Below are positions 12,634 through 23,958 of a stretch of 64,000 bases of DNA, one piece after another. The stretch's first letter is position 1. The number at the start of each line of letters is the position of its first letter. The stretch covers positions 558,001 to 622,000 of the forward strand of contig CP126200.1 of the NCBI GenBank assembly GCA_030272155.1, given 5' to 3'. The notes below the pieces were generated by a model. That model was given only the letters and a program-made list of their open reading frames with translations, was not told where the DNA came from and did no database searches. The translations under genes were made by a program, and so were the position numbers. This DNA comes from Tetradesmus obliquus (lineage: Eukaryota > Chlorophyta > Chlorophyceae > Sphaeropleales > Scenedesmaceae).

Positions 12634-12695
12634 AGCACAGCACGGCACAGCATAGCACGGCACAGCACAGCACGGCACAGCACAGCACAGCACGG
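12634..12695. repeat. CAGCACGGCA-type minisatellite
   Basis: Short interspersed units 'cacggcacag' and 'cacagcatag' are repeated just downstream of the stop codon of the extracellular glycoprotein gene, so they probably lie in its 3' UTR. Confidence 0.8.
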
Positions 12696-12723
12696 CTGCG
12701 CATGCAGGACAAACCCTGCGGGC

Positions 12724-15700
12724 TCAAGGGTAATCCCCCCCAGGGTCCGTCCCGCCGCCGCCGCCGCCGCCATCCGTGGGCTGAATCCTGCACATCAGCT
12801 CCCTGTTAGGATCCCAAGGCGACAATGCGCAGGCCGTGGCTCGAGCCCAGTACTGGCAGAAGGGCCACCCCGGGCTGGCATCGATTGGCCAGCAGGGCTG
12901 CGCATTGTTGGTGGTGTCAGTGGCGATGGTCTGGATGGCTGCAAAGGAGTCCGCAAACTCGTCCAGCGGCTGCGCCCGCACGCGGTACTCGTACTGACAC
13001 GTGGTCTGCGTGGCCAGCAGCAGCAGGATGAGGCGTTGGCAGGGCGGCAACGGGACCAGGTAAGTGACAGTTCAGCAGAATTGGCCGGCTGACAACTGCT
13101 GAAGTTGCTACACTGGCAGCGCTGGCTTGCATGCTAGCATTAAGAAGTGCAGCTGATGTGCAGCGCAGGCCTGCTCGGGCCGACGCATTGACATGCTGCT
13201 GGCGACGCTTGAAACATCAAGCAGCCAGCTGATTTGATACAACAGAAGCAAAGGTACAGCTACAACAACAGCTGTTGGCCACTCCCGCGTCCTGCTGGAT
13301 GCAATTGCCTCCGGCACGCTGATGCAAGTCTTATGCTGGGACACCAGGCTGCCTACTAACCAATACCAGCTATTACAACTTCTACATTAACAAGTACTGG
13401 CCACTCACCGCGTCCTGCTGGATGCACATGCATCAGCATGGATGCTACTGACACTTGTATCCCAGCACGATGTGGATCAGACGAAATTTAATAATAACAT
13501 GACGTCAGGCCCACTCACCGCGTCCTGCTGGATGCACTTGCCCTCCGGCACGCTGATGGCGATGCTCATGCTGGGACACCTGGCTGCCTACTAAACCCCT
13601 AACACCACAGATGTAACAGCTCTGACAACAGCAATCCCAACAACAAGCACTGGCCACTCACCGCGTCCTGCTGGATGCACTTGCCTTCCGGCACGCTGAT
13701 GGCAATGCTCAGCGCGTTCTGCACCATCATGTCCATCACCCACACCGCCACGTTGCGCTGGTACGTGGGACTATCTGGGCTCGCCTTGCAGTCACACGCC
13801 GGCGTGTTTATACCAAAGCTGACCTGCGCGCTGGCCGCCGCATTCGGGCAGCGGTACACTGCGTTCGGGTCGTATTGGTTCACGGTACACATCATGGCTG
13901 TGTTGAAGGGCGCGGTGTTGCAGAAAGAGGGCCGGGAGGCTGTCTGGCACAGGTTGGGCTTGGAGTTGATGCCGAACACGATGTTGTCGCTGCCTGTGTA
14001 GATGTCCACGTCAACGCCCGCCGCCAAGATCAGCGTGGCCTGGTAGAACGCGTTGCCCTGCAGGGAAGCCCAACAGCAACAAAGCAGCGGTTTGCAGCAC
14101 ATTAAACGAGCATTTAAATGACAGCGAGTGCGGGAGTGCAAGGAGGTGAAGGTGTGCAGTGCAGGGGAACACGCTGACCTGCAGGAAACAGTGCACTATT
14201 GCAGAGCAGGCTGCCAGCTGCAGACACGCCACCGCTTACCCCTCCTTACTGCCAGCAGCTTGCTCACTGCTGGCATGGCTGCACAGCACAACAAAGCTGC
14301 AGGCAGATGCCACCCCAGCACACAGAGCTTACACACAAAGCATTCGCACACATTGCGCGTATCCCATGCCAGCCGCCGCCACTCACCCCTCCCTCCTGGC
14401 AGGTGAAGTTCTCGTAGGTCAGCACCAGCCCCAGCCCCGTGGTGAACTTGAACACGTACTCGCGCAGCGCCGCCTGCTGCGGCTGGCTCAGCGTCAGGCT
14501 GGCGTTGCACTTCTTGCCCTCATCCACAAACACAATCGGCATCGGCAGCGGATCCGGCGGCGGCTCGATCTCGCAGATATAGCCGGGCTGGCTCGGGAAC
14601 ACCGCACATGAGGAGGTGGGGTACTCCTCTGCCTGCTGGCACCAGGGCTGGTATTCGTCGATGCATGCAAAGGGGCCGGAGGCGTCCATGTCCATTGCCA
14701 CGTAGTCAGCGATGATGTATGGGCTGCCTACATCGGGGTTGCTCACGTTGACGGCGGCCTCGCACGAGTAGATGGGCGTGCCCTGCAGTGAGATAGACAG
14801 GGTGCAGGGTGCAGGGTGCAGTTTGGTTTGGCAGTGGGTCTGAGGTTTAGATGGGCGTGCCCTGCAGCAGTGGGTTCAGGGTTTGGAGTTTGGTGGGTGC
14901 AGGGTGCGATGGTTCAAAGGCGTGGTTCAAGGGTTCAGGGTTGTGTGGCAAATGAGCCAGCCATGCACGGGCGTGCACCTTGTTGACACAGCAGGCCTCA
15001 CAGTTGGCCTCAGCTGACCAAATGCAAGCACATTTATCATGCAACACAAACTCATAAGCCCCACACACTACCCAGGGTCTCCCAGGCTTTACTCACCATC
15101 TGATTCGGGTCCACCTTGCAGCTGCAGCCGCCCATCAGGATGGAGTAGTCCTGCGCAAAGCCGCTGCCCGCAAGCTTCGTCACTGCATACTGAAACGCCC
15201 GTGCTCGGAACAGCGGCGAGACAGGCTCCACGCAGCTCTTCTGGCCACGACTTGCAAATGACATTGTGAAGTTGCTGGGCAGATCCGGCTCAGGAGAGTC
15301 CTCCGGATCAGGCGGGAAACCGGGGTTCGGCGAGCGAGGTGGTTTAGGCGAGGGTTTAGGGGACTTGCGGGGGCTGGGGCTGGGGGAGCGGGGTTTAGGG
15401 CTGGGGCTGCGGGGTTTAGGGCTGGGGGAGGTGCGGTTGCCGCCAGTTGTGTTGCCGGTGTTTGGGCCGGGTGACGGGCGCGGCGGGGCGGGTGAGGTCG
15501 GGGGTTTAGGTGGGCCAGGGGAGCGAGGAGGGCCTGGCGGTTTAGGCGACGGGCTGCTGCCAGGAGGGCCCGGCGGCGGCCCTGGCGGTTTAGGGCTGCG
15601 GCGCGGGCGCGGGGACCTGCGGGGGCGCGGCGAGCGGCGGGGCCGTGGCGAGGAGCCGGGGGTGTTGCCGCCGCCACCGCCGGGGCCGCCGCCGCCGCCG

Positions 15701-16365
15701 CCGCCGTTGACGGACCAGCAGCAGCAGTTACGGGAGACCCAGTAGCCGTAGCAGTTCTTGCAGGGCCAGAAGGAGCAGCCCACTGCAGCAGCCACACAGC
15801 ATAATTGGCAGCAGCACAAACGCATGCAGTTGTTGGTATTGAGTGTAGTTCGCTTGTTGAATGCAATGGGTCTGGCAGTGAGAAGTAAGCAGTCAAACGC
15901 TGGCCACTACCTGATGCTGCTGGTCAGCTGCGCAATCTACTGCAGGCACATGCAGCACAATGGTGCAGAACCAAGCAACCAAGTCAGCCGCAGCAGCCAC
16001 TCACGAGCTTCCGGGGGCTGTGTGACGCAAGCCATGGACACTGCCAGCACATGCTCGTCCACTGCTGCCCAGTGCAGCTTGTGCTTGGCCAGCCGCCGCA
16101 TGCGCGCCTCGTCCATGCCGGCAGGCAGCCAGCGCATGTACCTGCACAGCAGCAGCAGCATAGTGGCAGCAGTTGAGTTGCAGCCGCAGTGAGCACGTTG
16201 CAGCAGGAACGAACTTCAAACACGTCGCAGCAGCTGCTGCTGCCCAAGAAGGCAGCATATGCTGCTGTGTGATGTCAGCATGACTCCTGGTTCTTGGCTG
16301 CTCACAACCTTCATCCACACAATTGCTGAAAGCTGCACAAGCTGAAGCAGCTCAACCACAACATG

Positions 16366-16404
<39 letters not shown>

Positions 16405-18436
16405 CTCACCTGTTCCTGGGGTCAAGAGTTGCCACAAAAGAAGCCAGCCCACTCGGCCTGCCCATAATGGTGGGCCCGTAGCTGTACTGCGACATGATCC
16501 GCTCCGATTCAGGATACTCAGCACCCTTGCGGTACATTGGATACCCTGCATCGTACACACCAGCCGCCAGCATTGCAGCCATGCGCGCCTGCACAGCGGT
16601 TACACTGCTGGCTGCGAGTGACACCTTGGCACCGCGCAGCTGCGAGGGCGCGTCATACACGGCGCGGGTGACGTCGCAGCCCGCGGTGTCACCCGTGCTG
16701 AGGCGGAAATTCAGTGCTAGGATGGCCTGCGATGTGAAGCTCACATTGACTGCGGTGATGTACTGCTTGTCCCGCAGTGACACCACACTGGTGAGTCGGC
16801 TGGTGGTTTTGCCGACACCCCTTGTCAGCAGCTGGCTGTCATCAGCGGGCCGACTGTACCTCAAGCCTGTTACTAAACCCCGCTCCGGATCGTAGTAACA
16901 CACGATCTCCTTGATCGGCAGCAGCTGCGGCGGCTGGCGGCCGCCGCTGCTGCTGACTGTTACGGTGTCACCAGGCGCCGGAGAAGGTGCGGGTGACACT
17001 GCAGGGTCGATCAACTGGCCAGCTTCCTGGTAGTTCCACTGCGCCAGCTGCGCAGTTTCAGCAGCGGTGGGCCAGAGTGCTGGTGGTGACGGTGGGGGCG
17101 CTGGTGACTGCGGCAGCTCCGGCGGCGCTGGGCTGCTGCTGCTGTTGGTGCTGCTGCTGCTGATGGTGTCCGGCTGAGGGCTCGCCTCTGCAGCGGCGCA
17201 CAAATGTATTTGAAGTAAGTCAACGTAAGTAGCGAGGCGACGCGGGTGCAAGTGAAGTGATGCGTTGTGTGAGAAGGCAGAAGACGTACTCACAAGGCTG
17301 AGTACATGTTTGCACGCAGCAACAATGTGGCAAGTCTGATGCATTTCCAGCACTCACCAGGCGAAGGGCTTGGAGGCAGCACTGCTGCTGCCGGGTCCGC
17401 AGACACAGTCACAGTGCCTGACAGCAGTGGCTGTGGCACTGCACCCTCAACAGTCACTGCCACTGCATAGCTGCCAGCCTGTGCAAAGCTGCAGGTGGTT
17501 CCTGCAATGCCTGCACTGCTAGTTGACGTGGCGTCCGGGCTGCAAGCTGACCCTGCACTGCCTGCGTCACTGTTATTGTTATTTGCGCTGTCCCCAGTGC
17601 TGACTAGACCGCCGCTGTTGTTGTTATTGCTGCTGTTTGATCGCATAACATTAAATTTGACCGCCCTGCCTCCTGCAAGGCCCCCAAGGCTGCTTATGTC
17701 CAGCGTGGCATACAGCTGCTGTCCTGCAAGCAGCTCATAAGCTGACAGCTGCAGTTGGCTGCTGCTGAGCTGAGGCCCTGTTGGCTCCACGCTAGCCTGC
17801 TGCTGCTGCTGCTGCTGCTCTGGCGCGGTGGCGTCTGGAGCAGGGCTTGGAGATGACAGCAACTCTGCAGCTGCAGGGTCGCCGGTTGCAGCAGTGCCGC
17901 TGCTTGCTAGTTGCTGCGGCTCCGGACTGACAGCTGCGTCTGAGGTGCTGCTGCTCAGAGCGGCAGGTGCTGTTGCAGCTTCCAGCGGGTTGAGGCCGAT
18001 TTGCCGTCGCACCTCTGCCTGCGGGCTGCTGCTGGGCGATGCTGCTGCTGCTTCCCCAGGCACTGCTGGCAGGGGTGCGGCTGCATCAGGGCTTGGTAAA
18101 GCTGCTGCCAGTGCTGCTTGCACGCTGCCCTCTTCTGATGCTGCTTGCAGGAGAGCCCGGGAGCCTGGCAGCACTGCTGCTGCCTCATGGCTCAAAGCTG
18201 CACATGCAGCGAAAAGGACCACATCATACTAAATGTTTGGAATTTTATGTGTTGATGACATTGGTTTTTGTGCCATCCGCAAGCAAGTCAGAAGGCACGG
18301 AGAACATGCGACGTCCGATTCAACCCCTAGCATGCCGGGTGAGCTCACCTCTACCAACAACTGGCCCACACAAAAGTAAGAAAACCAGCCAAAGGACCAG
18401 GCAAGCTCGCTGTGATGGTTGTTGCTGCTGATGCAT
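12724..18436 (-). CDS. Secreted hydroxyproline-rich extracellular-matrix glycoprotein (pherophorin-like layout)
   Basis: Eight exons on the minus strand join in phase from ATG to TGA: 18436-18349, 18197-17358, 17187-16410, 16141-16005, 15782-15097, 14782-14387, 14057-13662, 13005-12724 (3603 nt, 1200 residues). Exon 1 encodes a typical signal peptide (residues 1-28, core LVLWLVFLLLCGPVVG). Next comes a Ser/Ala/Gln-rich region, then a beta-rich segment in exon 3 (residues about 375-560; motifs VTGLRY and QYITAVNVSFTSQAIL) that faintly recalls jacalin-type beta-prism repeats, then a Cys-rich knot (WPCKNCYGYW, NCCCW). A rod of SPRPRR, PSPKP and GPP repeats (about 640-760) follows, then a Cys-rich C-terminal globular region with many N-glycosylation sites. 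The globule-rod-globule plan is that of volvocalean wall glycoproteins, but I could not confirm a canonical pherophorin domain. The acceptor tracts are CTG/CAG-rich. Confidence 0.8.
13277..13587 (-). repeat. Three copies of the 3' end of exon 7 plus donor within the following intron
   Basis: The last 40-60 nt of exon 7 (encoding IAISVPEGKCIQQDA, followed by the donor gtgagtgg) recurs at about 13511-13577, 13396-13436 (shorter) and 13277-13343 (donor mutated from GGTGAG to GGGAG). Two copies also share about 30 nt more (atgctgggacac…gcctacta). The copy at 13519-13587 has a usable acceptor and donor and both edges in phase 0, so it could be a 69-nt cassette exon. Confidence 0.9.
15338..15600 (-). 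repeat. Coding repeat of the Pro-Ser-Lys rod with telomere-like TTTAGGG words
   Basis: The plus strand shows about seven occurrences of gggtttagg or ggtttaggcg. On the coding strand CCTAAACCC reads Pro-Lys-Pro within the PSPKP rod. It lies inside exon 5 of the glycoprotein gene. Confidence 0.85.
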
Positions 18437-19113
18437 CGCCACGGGTAGCGACTGCACCATGATCGTTCGTTCACTGCATCATGGACGATACTCAAAGTTC
18501 AAGATAACCGGGTACACAAACTACTCAACACTGCTGGTTGCGGGGAGGACCGTCTGTAAAAGTTGTTTGCAAGTGCTGCAACAATGCTATCGGCTGCGAT
18601 TGACACTTGCTAAACAGGTAAGAACAATATGGGTCTCATTCAGCCTTGCAGGAACACCGCAGGAACTTGCCCAGTGACAATCTGACAGAGGTTCGTCTTT
18701 CGCCGTGTCGCCCACCTGACATGCGCCATTTGATGTGGGCTTGGTGTGCTTATTGTTTCCATTAGGAAAAACGAAACAGCCATTACGAACCATACAGGGC
18801 GCTGGAAAGTGAACGAACTCTGATGCAAAGCAAGCTGATTTCACCGGGGGGCTGCGCGTCACAGGGGCCTCTGGCCAGCTGGTGCACCTCAGACCGTTGA
18901 CTGATCAACAGTCCGTGCCTGGAACACATCATGCCACGCCAGGCAGCTGGCAAAGAACTTCCAAGTACAACAAGCGTTGCAGATGAGGCATGTACCTGCG
19001 CACGATGTAGCAGGCTGACTGCACGCTGCCTGTGCACTGCAGAACAACCGCCACACTGTGCTGTGACAGCAACCAAGCCTGAAAGCACATGTGCCACATC
19101 ACACCAGCCCTGC
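18437..19113. other. Intergenic: 5' flank of the glycoprotein gene and 3' flank of the OPR gene
   Basis: No gene recognised. Both neighbours are on the minus strand, so this holds the promoter of the glycoprotein gene and the 3' UTR of the OPR gene. No clear TATA box was identified. Confidence 0.5.
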
Positions 19114-20081
19114 CTAGCCAACCCTGACAGTCGCCTTGCCTATCCTGCTGCTCCTGCCTAGCCTGACGCCGCCACTGCTGGCAGCAGTGCTGGTTGCCAG
19201 TTTTGCAGCCGCTGGCAGCGGCAAACGTGCTAGAGCAGGTGCAGCCTCCAACTGCTGACATCTCCCACAGGTTTGCTGCTGCTGCTGCTGCTGCTGCTGC
19301 ATTTCTTCAGCTGAAGAAACACTCTGCGCCTGGACGTGCTGCTGTTGCTGCTGCTGCGCAAGCTGCGCCGCGCGCTGCTGCAGCGCCAGCAGCAGCTCCT
19401 CAGGCACAGCCAGCTGCAGCATCGCCAGCCCAAACACCACATTGCCCAGCTCCCTGCGCCCCAGCCCACCCACATGACCCCGCAAATGCTGCAGCACCAC
19501 TGCACACCAATTATCCCCTGGCCGAAACCCTAGCCGGCCTAAGCTCCACAGCACACACGCAAATGCGCGCGGCTGTAGCTGGTGGCTGTCCAGCTGCAGC
19601 CTCGACAGCAGCTGCTGCATGAACGCAGGGCTGGGCCGCTGCTGCTGCCGCGCCAGCACATACAGCAGCTGGCAGGCAGCTGCCGGCTGCAGCTCAGCCA
19701 GCTGCTGCTGCAGCAGCGGCAGCGTTGCCATGAGCCAGCCGCCGGGAGGCCCGGCACACATACGCAGCCCGGCCCACATGCATAGCGTGAGCGCCTGCGC
19801 GCTGTAAATATCTGTACCTCTCTGCTGCTGCTGCTGGCCTGTTGGTAGCTCTGGCAATGCTGCTGCTGCTGTAGTGCTCTTGCCGAGTTGGCGGCGACTG
19901 GCTGCCCAGAACTGCTGCAGCCAGTCCCTGTCAGGCCAGCAGCGCTTGTTGGAGCGGCCCAGCTGGCTGGCTGCCCACAGCAGTTGTGTGGCATCTGCTG
20001 GAGCTAGGCCTGCTCGTGAGGGCTCCGTGTGGTGCCACGTCAGGCCTGCCCAGGCTTGCAGCAGTTGCTCGCTCACTGGAC

Positions 20082-20112
<31 letters not shown>

Positions 20113-20248
20113 CTCCTGGGCTGTGCCGGTGCTGTTGGAACTGCTGCTAATGTACAAAGATGATGATACACTGCCGTTGCCGGCTGATGCACTACGACTG
20201 CTGCTGCTACTGCTACTGCTGTGCAGGGCCACATCAGCCGATGGCGTG

Positions 20249-20306
<58 letters not shown>

Positions 20307-22836
20307 ACACCGCAAGCGCCCACAGGATGTTGGCAAAGTCCTGCAGTGCACGAAGCGCAACAGCAAACACAGCAGTCAACAGCAGCTGCTGAGCCGGTAG
20401 ACCTGATGTGGGTTTGTCTCACACCAACAACGATGCAGCATGCCATACGCTGCCATGTGGAGGCACATTCGCTAGTACAAGCACCCTTGCAGCAACAAGC
20501 GTCGTGCAAGTCCTGTGCCGAGCAGCATCCTGCATGACCTGCAGCACACTGCAGCACCATCAGCCATGCACGCAAGCCAACATGTGCTCCAATCTGCTGC
20601 CTACCTGCGGAGCACATGCCTCCAGCTTACAACTACTCAGCATGAGGCTCTGCAGCAGCCCCTGCAGCAGCTGCTGCCCCGGCGGCCGCCCCAGCGCAGC
20701 CAGTGCCCACAGCAGCATGGCTGCATCCCTGCCTGAAAAGCGGTGCAGCTGCTGGCTGGCGGACTGCAGCAGGGCCGCCAGCAGCGGCGCTGGCGGCTGC
20801 ACGTCGCTGCGGGCATGCGCCCACAGCACCTGCACAGGCGCGGAGGTCGAAGGGTGCGAGTCAGTCGCGAGCAGCTGTACGCAGCGGCACAGTGCAACAC
20901 TGTGCACTAGGGAGCACAAAGCAGCCACAAACTGGCAGCAGCCAGCATTTATGTGGTGGGATCAGGCAGGTGGCCAGGCTACAGGTTCCTGCATGAGCCA
21001 ACAGCTGCTGCGCTTGCATGTTGTGCTGATGCCTGCCTTGCATGTTGTGCTGATGCTTGGCGAGCAGGACTCCCTCTCACAGCTCAAAAATTGCATTCAA
21101 TCTCACCTGTGCAACATCGCGCGGCGCCATCTGCTGTGCCCGGCTCGCAGCAGCAGCTTGCAGCCCAGCCCACCAGCTACCGCCCGGCCGCAGCTGCAGC
21201 GTCACTACCCCCCACAGCATCATGCACAGCTCCTGAGGGCTTGCATGTGGCAGCGCAGCACTGCTGGCTGCCCAGAAGCCAGCCAGCCATGCGGCAGGCG
21301 GGTGCTGCTGCAGCTGCGCTGCTGCCCAGAGGGATGTGGCGAGCTCCTGTGCCCGGTGGGCTGGCAGTAGCGGCGTGCTGGCTGCCCAGTAGCAGGACCA
21401 CCAGTGGCGGCCTGGCAGGAAGCCTGCTGTGGCCCAGCCCTGCAGCGCAGGACGATGCAGCATGAGAGTTCTGTTTGTGATTTGGGAAGCAAGCGCGTCG
21501 TACACAGCAGGGGTGACAGAGGTGACATGTGTTGCACCTGCTATTTGACCATTTTTGGAGTCTGATACCATTGATCCCGCTAAGGCTGCACGCATGCACA
21601 CACCGCTTGCTGCTTTCGCCTGTAGCACATCCCACGACCCACAGCCCTGGAATATGCTGCTGCTGCTGCTGGCAAGTGCAGCAGCTGCACTGCAGCCCCT
21701 GACCCACAGCACAAGCATTAAGCTGCTCCCGCAACACTCACCCACATCATGGTAGACAGCTGCTGCGGCTGTACCAGGAGCATGTTTGCCTGGCTACTGC
21801 TGCTGTTGCTCTCCTGCAGCAGCAGCTGCTGCGGGCTGGCAGCGCGTATGACCTGTAGGGTGCCTGCCTGAGGCAGCTGCAGCAGCAGCAGCAGCAGCAA
21901 CCAACAACATAATCAACACATCAGTTCTGCAAAAGCGGCTTACTCATAAGCAATTCAAATCTACAAAGGCCGTCCAGGACAGCTGCTGCAGCGCCATGCT
22001 GCTCATTCAGCAGCAACACTCATGGGACTGCACCGCATGAGCGTCGATACGACACCACTGCCATATGCTGTGAACCCCTTAACTGCTAAACCACAGACGC
22101 ATTCGCATCACTGCAAAGGCATCACATTCTACGTGCTTTAGGCATACAGGGCCGGCCGAAGCCTCGCAGCTTGCAGAATCACCTGTACTGTCGACAGCAC
22201 CTGCACTGCAGTGCGCTCCAGTGCTTGCAGGAAGCCCTGTAGTGCCTGCAGCTCATGCTGCTCAGCAGGTGTAACCCGCAGCAGCTTGCCTAGCGTTGAC
22301 AGCATCGCACTGACATGAATAACATTCATGCGCGGTGCTGCAATGCTGTGCAGCTGCTGAAGCTCCCGCCAGCTGCTGCAGCAGGTGATCTCGCCTGTCA
22401 GCAGCCGCGAAGCCTTTGTACTGCTGTTGGTGCTGCTGCTGCTGCTGCTGGTGCTGCCAAACCGGCTGATGCGTTCTGCTGTGGCGACATACTGCTGCTG
22501 CAGCAGCAGCTGCTGCTGCTGTGCTGGGACAGCTTGCAGGAGCTGCTGCATGCTGCCAGCAGCGCCCGCTGCAACCGCGCCAGCTGCAGCTGCCGCTGCT
22601 GCTGCGCATGCTGCTGATACGACCTGCTGTGCGGGGGCTAGGGCTGCTGCTGCAGAGTTGGCCAACTGTAATGGCAAGTCCTGCACGTGTGCTGTTCTTC
22701 GCACTGGTGGCTCTGCTGCCATGGCACTGTTGCACATGGCCACACTGCAGCGTAGCTGCTGCCTGGCTGGAGCATGCTGAGCAGTGATGAACGTACTATG
22801 CAGCGTTCCAACCTTACTTGACAACATGTGTGCCAT
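19114..22836 (-). CDS. OPR (octatricopeptide repeat) organelle RNA-binding factor, Tbc2-like
   Basis: Five exons join in phase 0 throughout: 22836-22183, 21876-21742, 21439-21107, 20829-20605, 20340-19114 (2574 nt, 857 residues). The N-terminus is Ala/Ser/Arg-rich and acid-poor, consistent with an organelle transit peptide. The body is built from about 37-residue helical hairpins of the form P-x3-W-L-x3-W-A-S-x3-L…PQEL-x2-LW-x2-A-x-L. Examples are HPPAAWLAGFWAASSAALPH then PQELCMMLWGVVTLQ, FANILWALAVFQ, and LQPRAFACVLWSLGRLGFRP. These match the repeats of Chlamydomonas Tbc2 and related nucleus-encoded chloroplast gene-expression factors (established family knowledge). The expected role is binding a specific organellar mRNA to promote its stability, splicing or translation; the target cannot be read from sequence. 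A poly-Gln tract and Ser-rich loops interrupt repeats in exon 5. An alternative upstream in-frame ATG exists at 22938. No RAP domain was recognised. Confidence 0.85.
20249..20303 (-). repeat. CAG tract encoding about 18 Gln in the OPR protein
   Basis: An uninterrupted CTG run on the plus strand, read as CAG on the coding strand, directly after the FANILWALAVF repeat. Other (Q)n and (S)n tracts lie at about 19265-19310 and 20080-20110. Confidence 0.95.
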
Positions 22837-23958
22837 AGAGCAGCAATGCCAGCAACGTGCTGCTGTTGGCCCCCTGGTGCAGCAGCAGCAGCAGCATGCG
22901 AAGGTCAGCCGCGGTGCATTCGTGCCTGAGCCGATCATATGGATGTTTCATAAGCCCATGTGTACAAGAGTACAGCATGCAGCCTACCTGGCTCATTGCA
23001 TGGCAGACCCCAGCACTGGTCGCCAGCACGAGTTCTCCAATCAGGACCGGAGCAGTTCTGAGCTATGTCGCGCACCAGCGCTGCATATTGCTTGTCAAGT
23101 CGGTTATAACTGTACAAGTACTGTTTCAGGTATGGGTTGCGTGCTGCGGTACGTGAGGCATGCAAGCATACAGTGTACCTGTATGCCTTACTTCTATTTT
23201 GCACGGGCCTGAAGCTTGCTCGTGGTGATCATCAATAACAAAGCCAGTGTATATTCAATAAACGTTACAAAGTCGTTCAGTGGGAGCACGCAGTCAAAGT
23301 AACAGCATGACTGTCACAGGCAGACAGCATAAACATGTTGAAGTATGGCGCAGCTGAAAGCAGCCTGCAGCCAGGGCCGACATGCCCTTTCCCTGTGTCA
23401 CGCCCAGAGCGCAACGGATCTTGTCTGGCCACGAAAAGCAGGATGGGCACCTGCAACGCTGGCAGACACACCCAATGAAACTGCGCGAAGCATGCAGCTG
23501 ATGCGATTCAGCCAACAATAAATGATAAGGCTTTGTGGACGTATGCTATACACCTCACAGTCAACAGTGACATGGGACGGACCATCAGTGCTGAAGACAA
23601 GAAACCATGGACAACAGCCACCGCAGCCTTGCACTGCAAGTGGCTTTTTAGATGCGACCTATCCAACATCATGCTCTACATGTTATACACTGACCTCCAG
23701 CTGCGGTGCAAGCAACCATGAATCTTGAGTTGCAGTACAACAAACGAACGTTTTTGTACCCTTCCATGCTGCTACTGATTTGGTTACTGCCACATGCTGC
23801 AAGCGCTGGCAGGCAGGAAACCAGTAGGAGCCACACCCCACCAGTGTTGATCTTTACCTATCACCACCACCTAATCGATGCCATGCTCACGTGCCACAAA
23901 GCACACACATGATGGCATAGACCAGCAACTGTCAGCTGCTGCACTGCTGCAAATGCTA
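22837..23958. other. Intergenic between OPR gene start and metal-transporter gene end
   Basis: No gene recognised. It contains the 5' flank of the OPR gene (whose N-terminus could extend to 22938) and the 3' flank of the MerT-HMA gene. Confidence 0.5.

Noticed and set aside
15266..15745. Plus-strand 159-codon Gly-rich ORF
   Set aside because: It is the antisense of the Pro-rich rod exon, whose splice phases and signal peptide support the minus strand.
18197..18222. GTG-initiated start for the wall-glycoprotein ORF
   Set aside because: A upstream ATG exon (18436-18349) encodes a textbook signal peptide and splices in phase to 18197, so the GTG lies in the intron.
19874..20392. Plus-strand Leu/Cys-rich ORF over CTG repeats
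   Set aside because: Antisense of the OPR exon; the Leu and Cys runs are just the complement of poly-Gln and poly-Ser codons.
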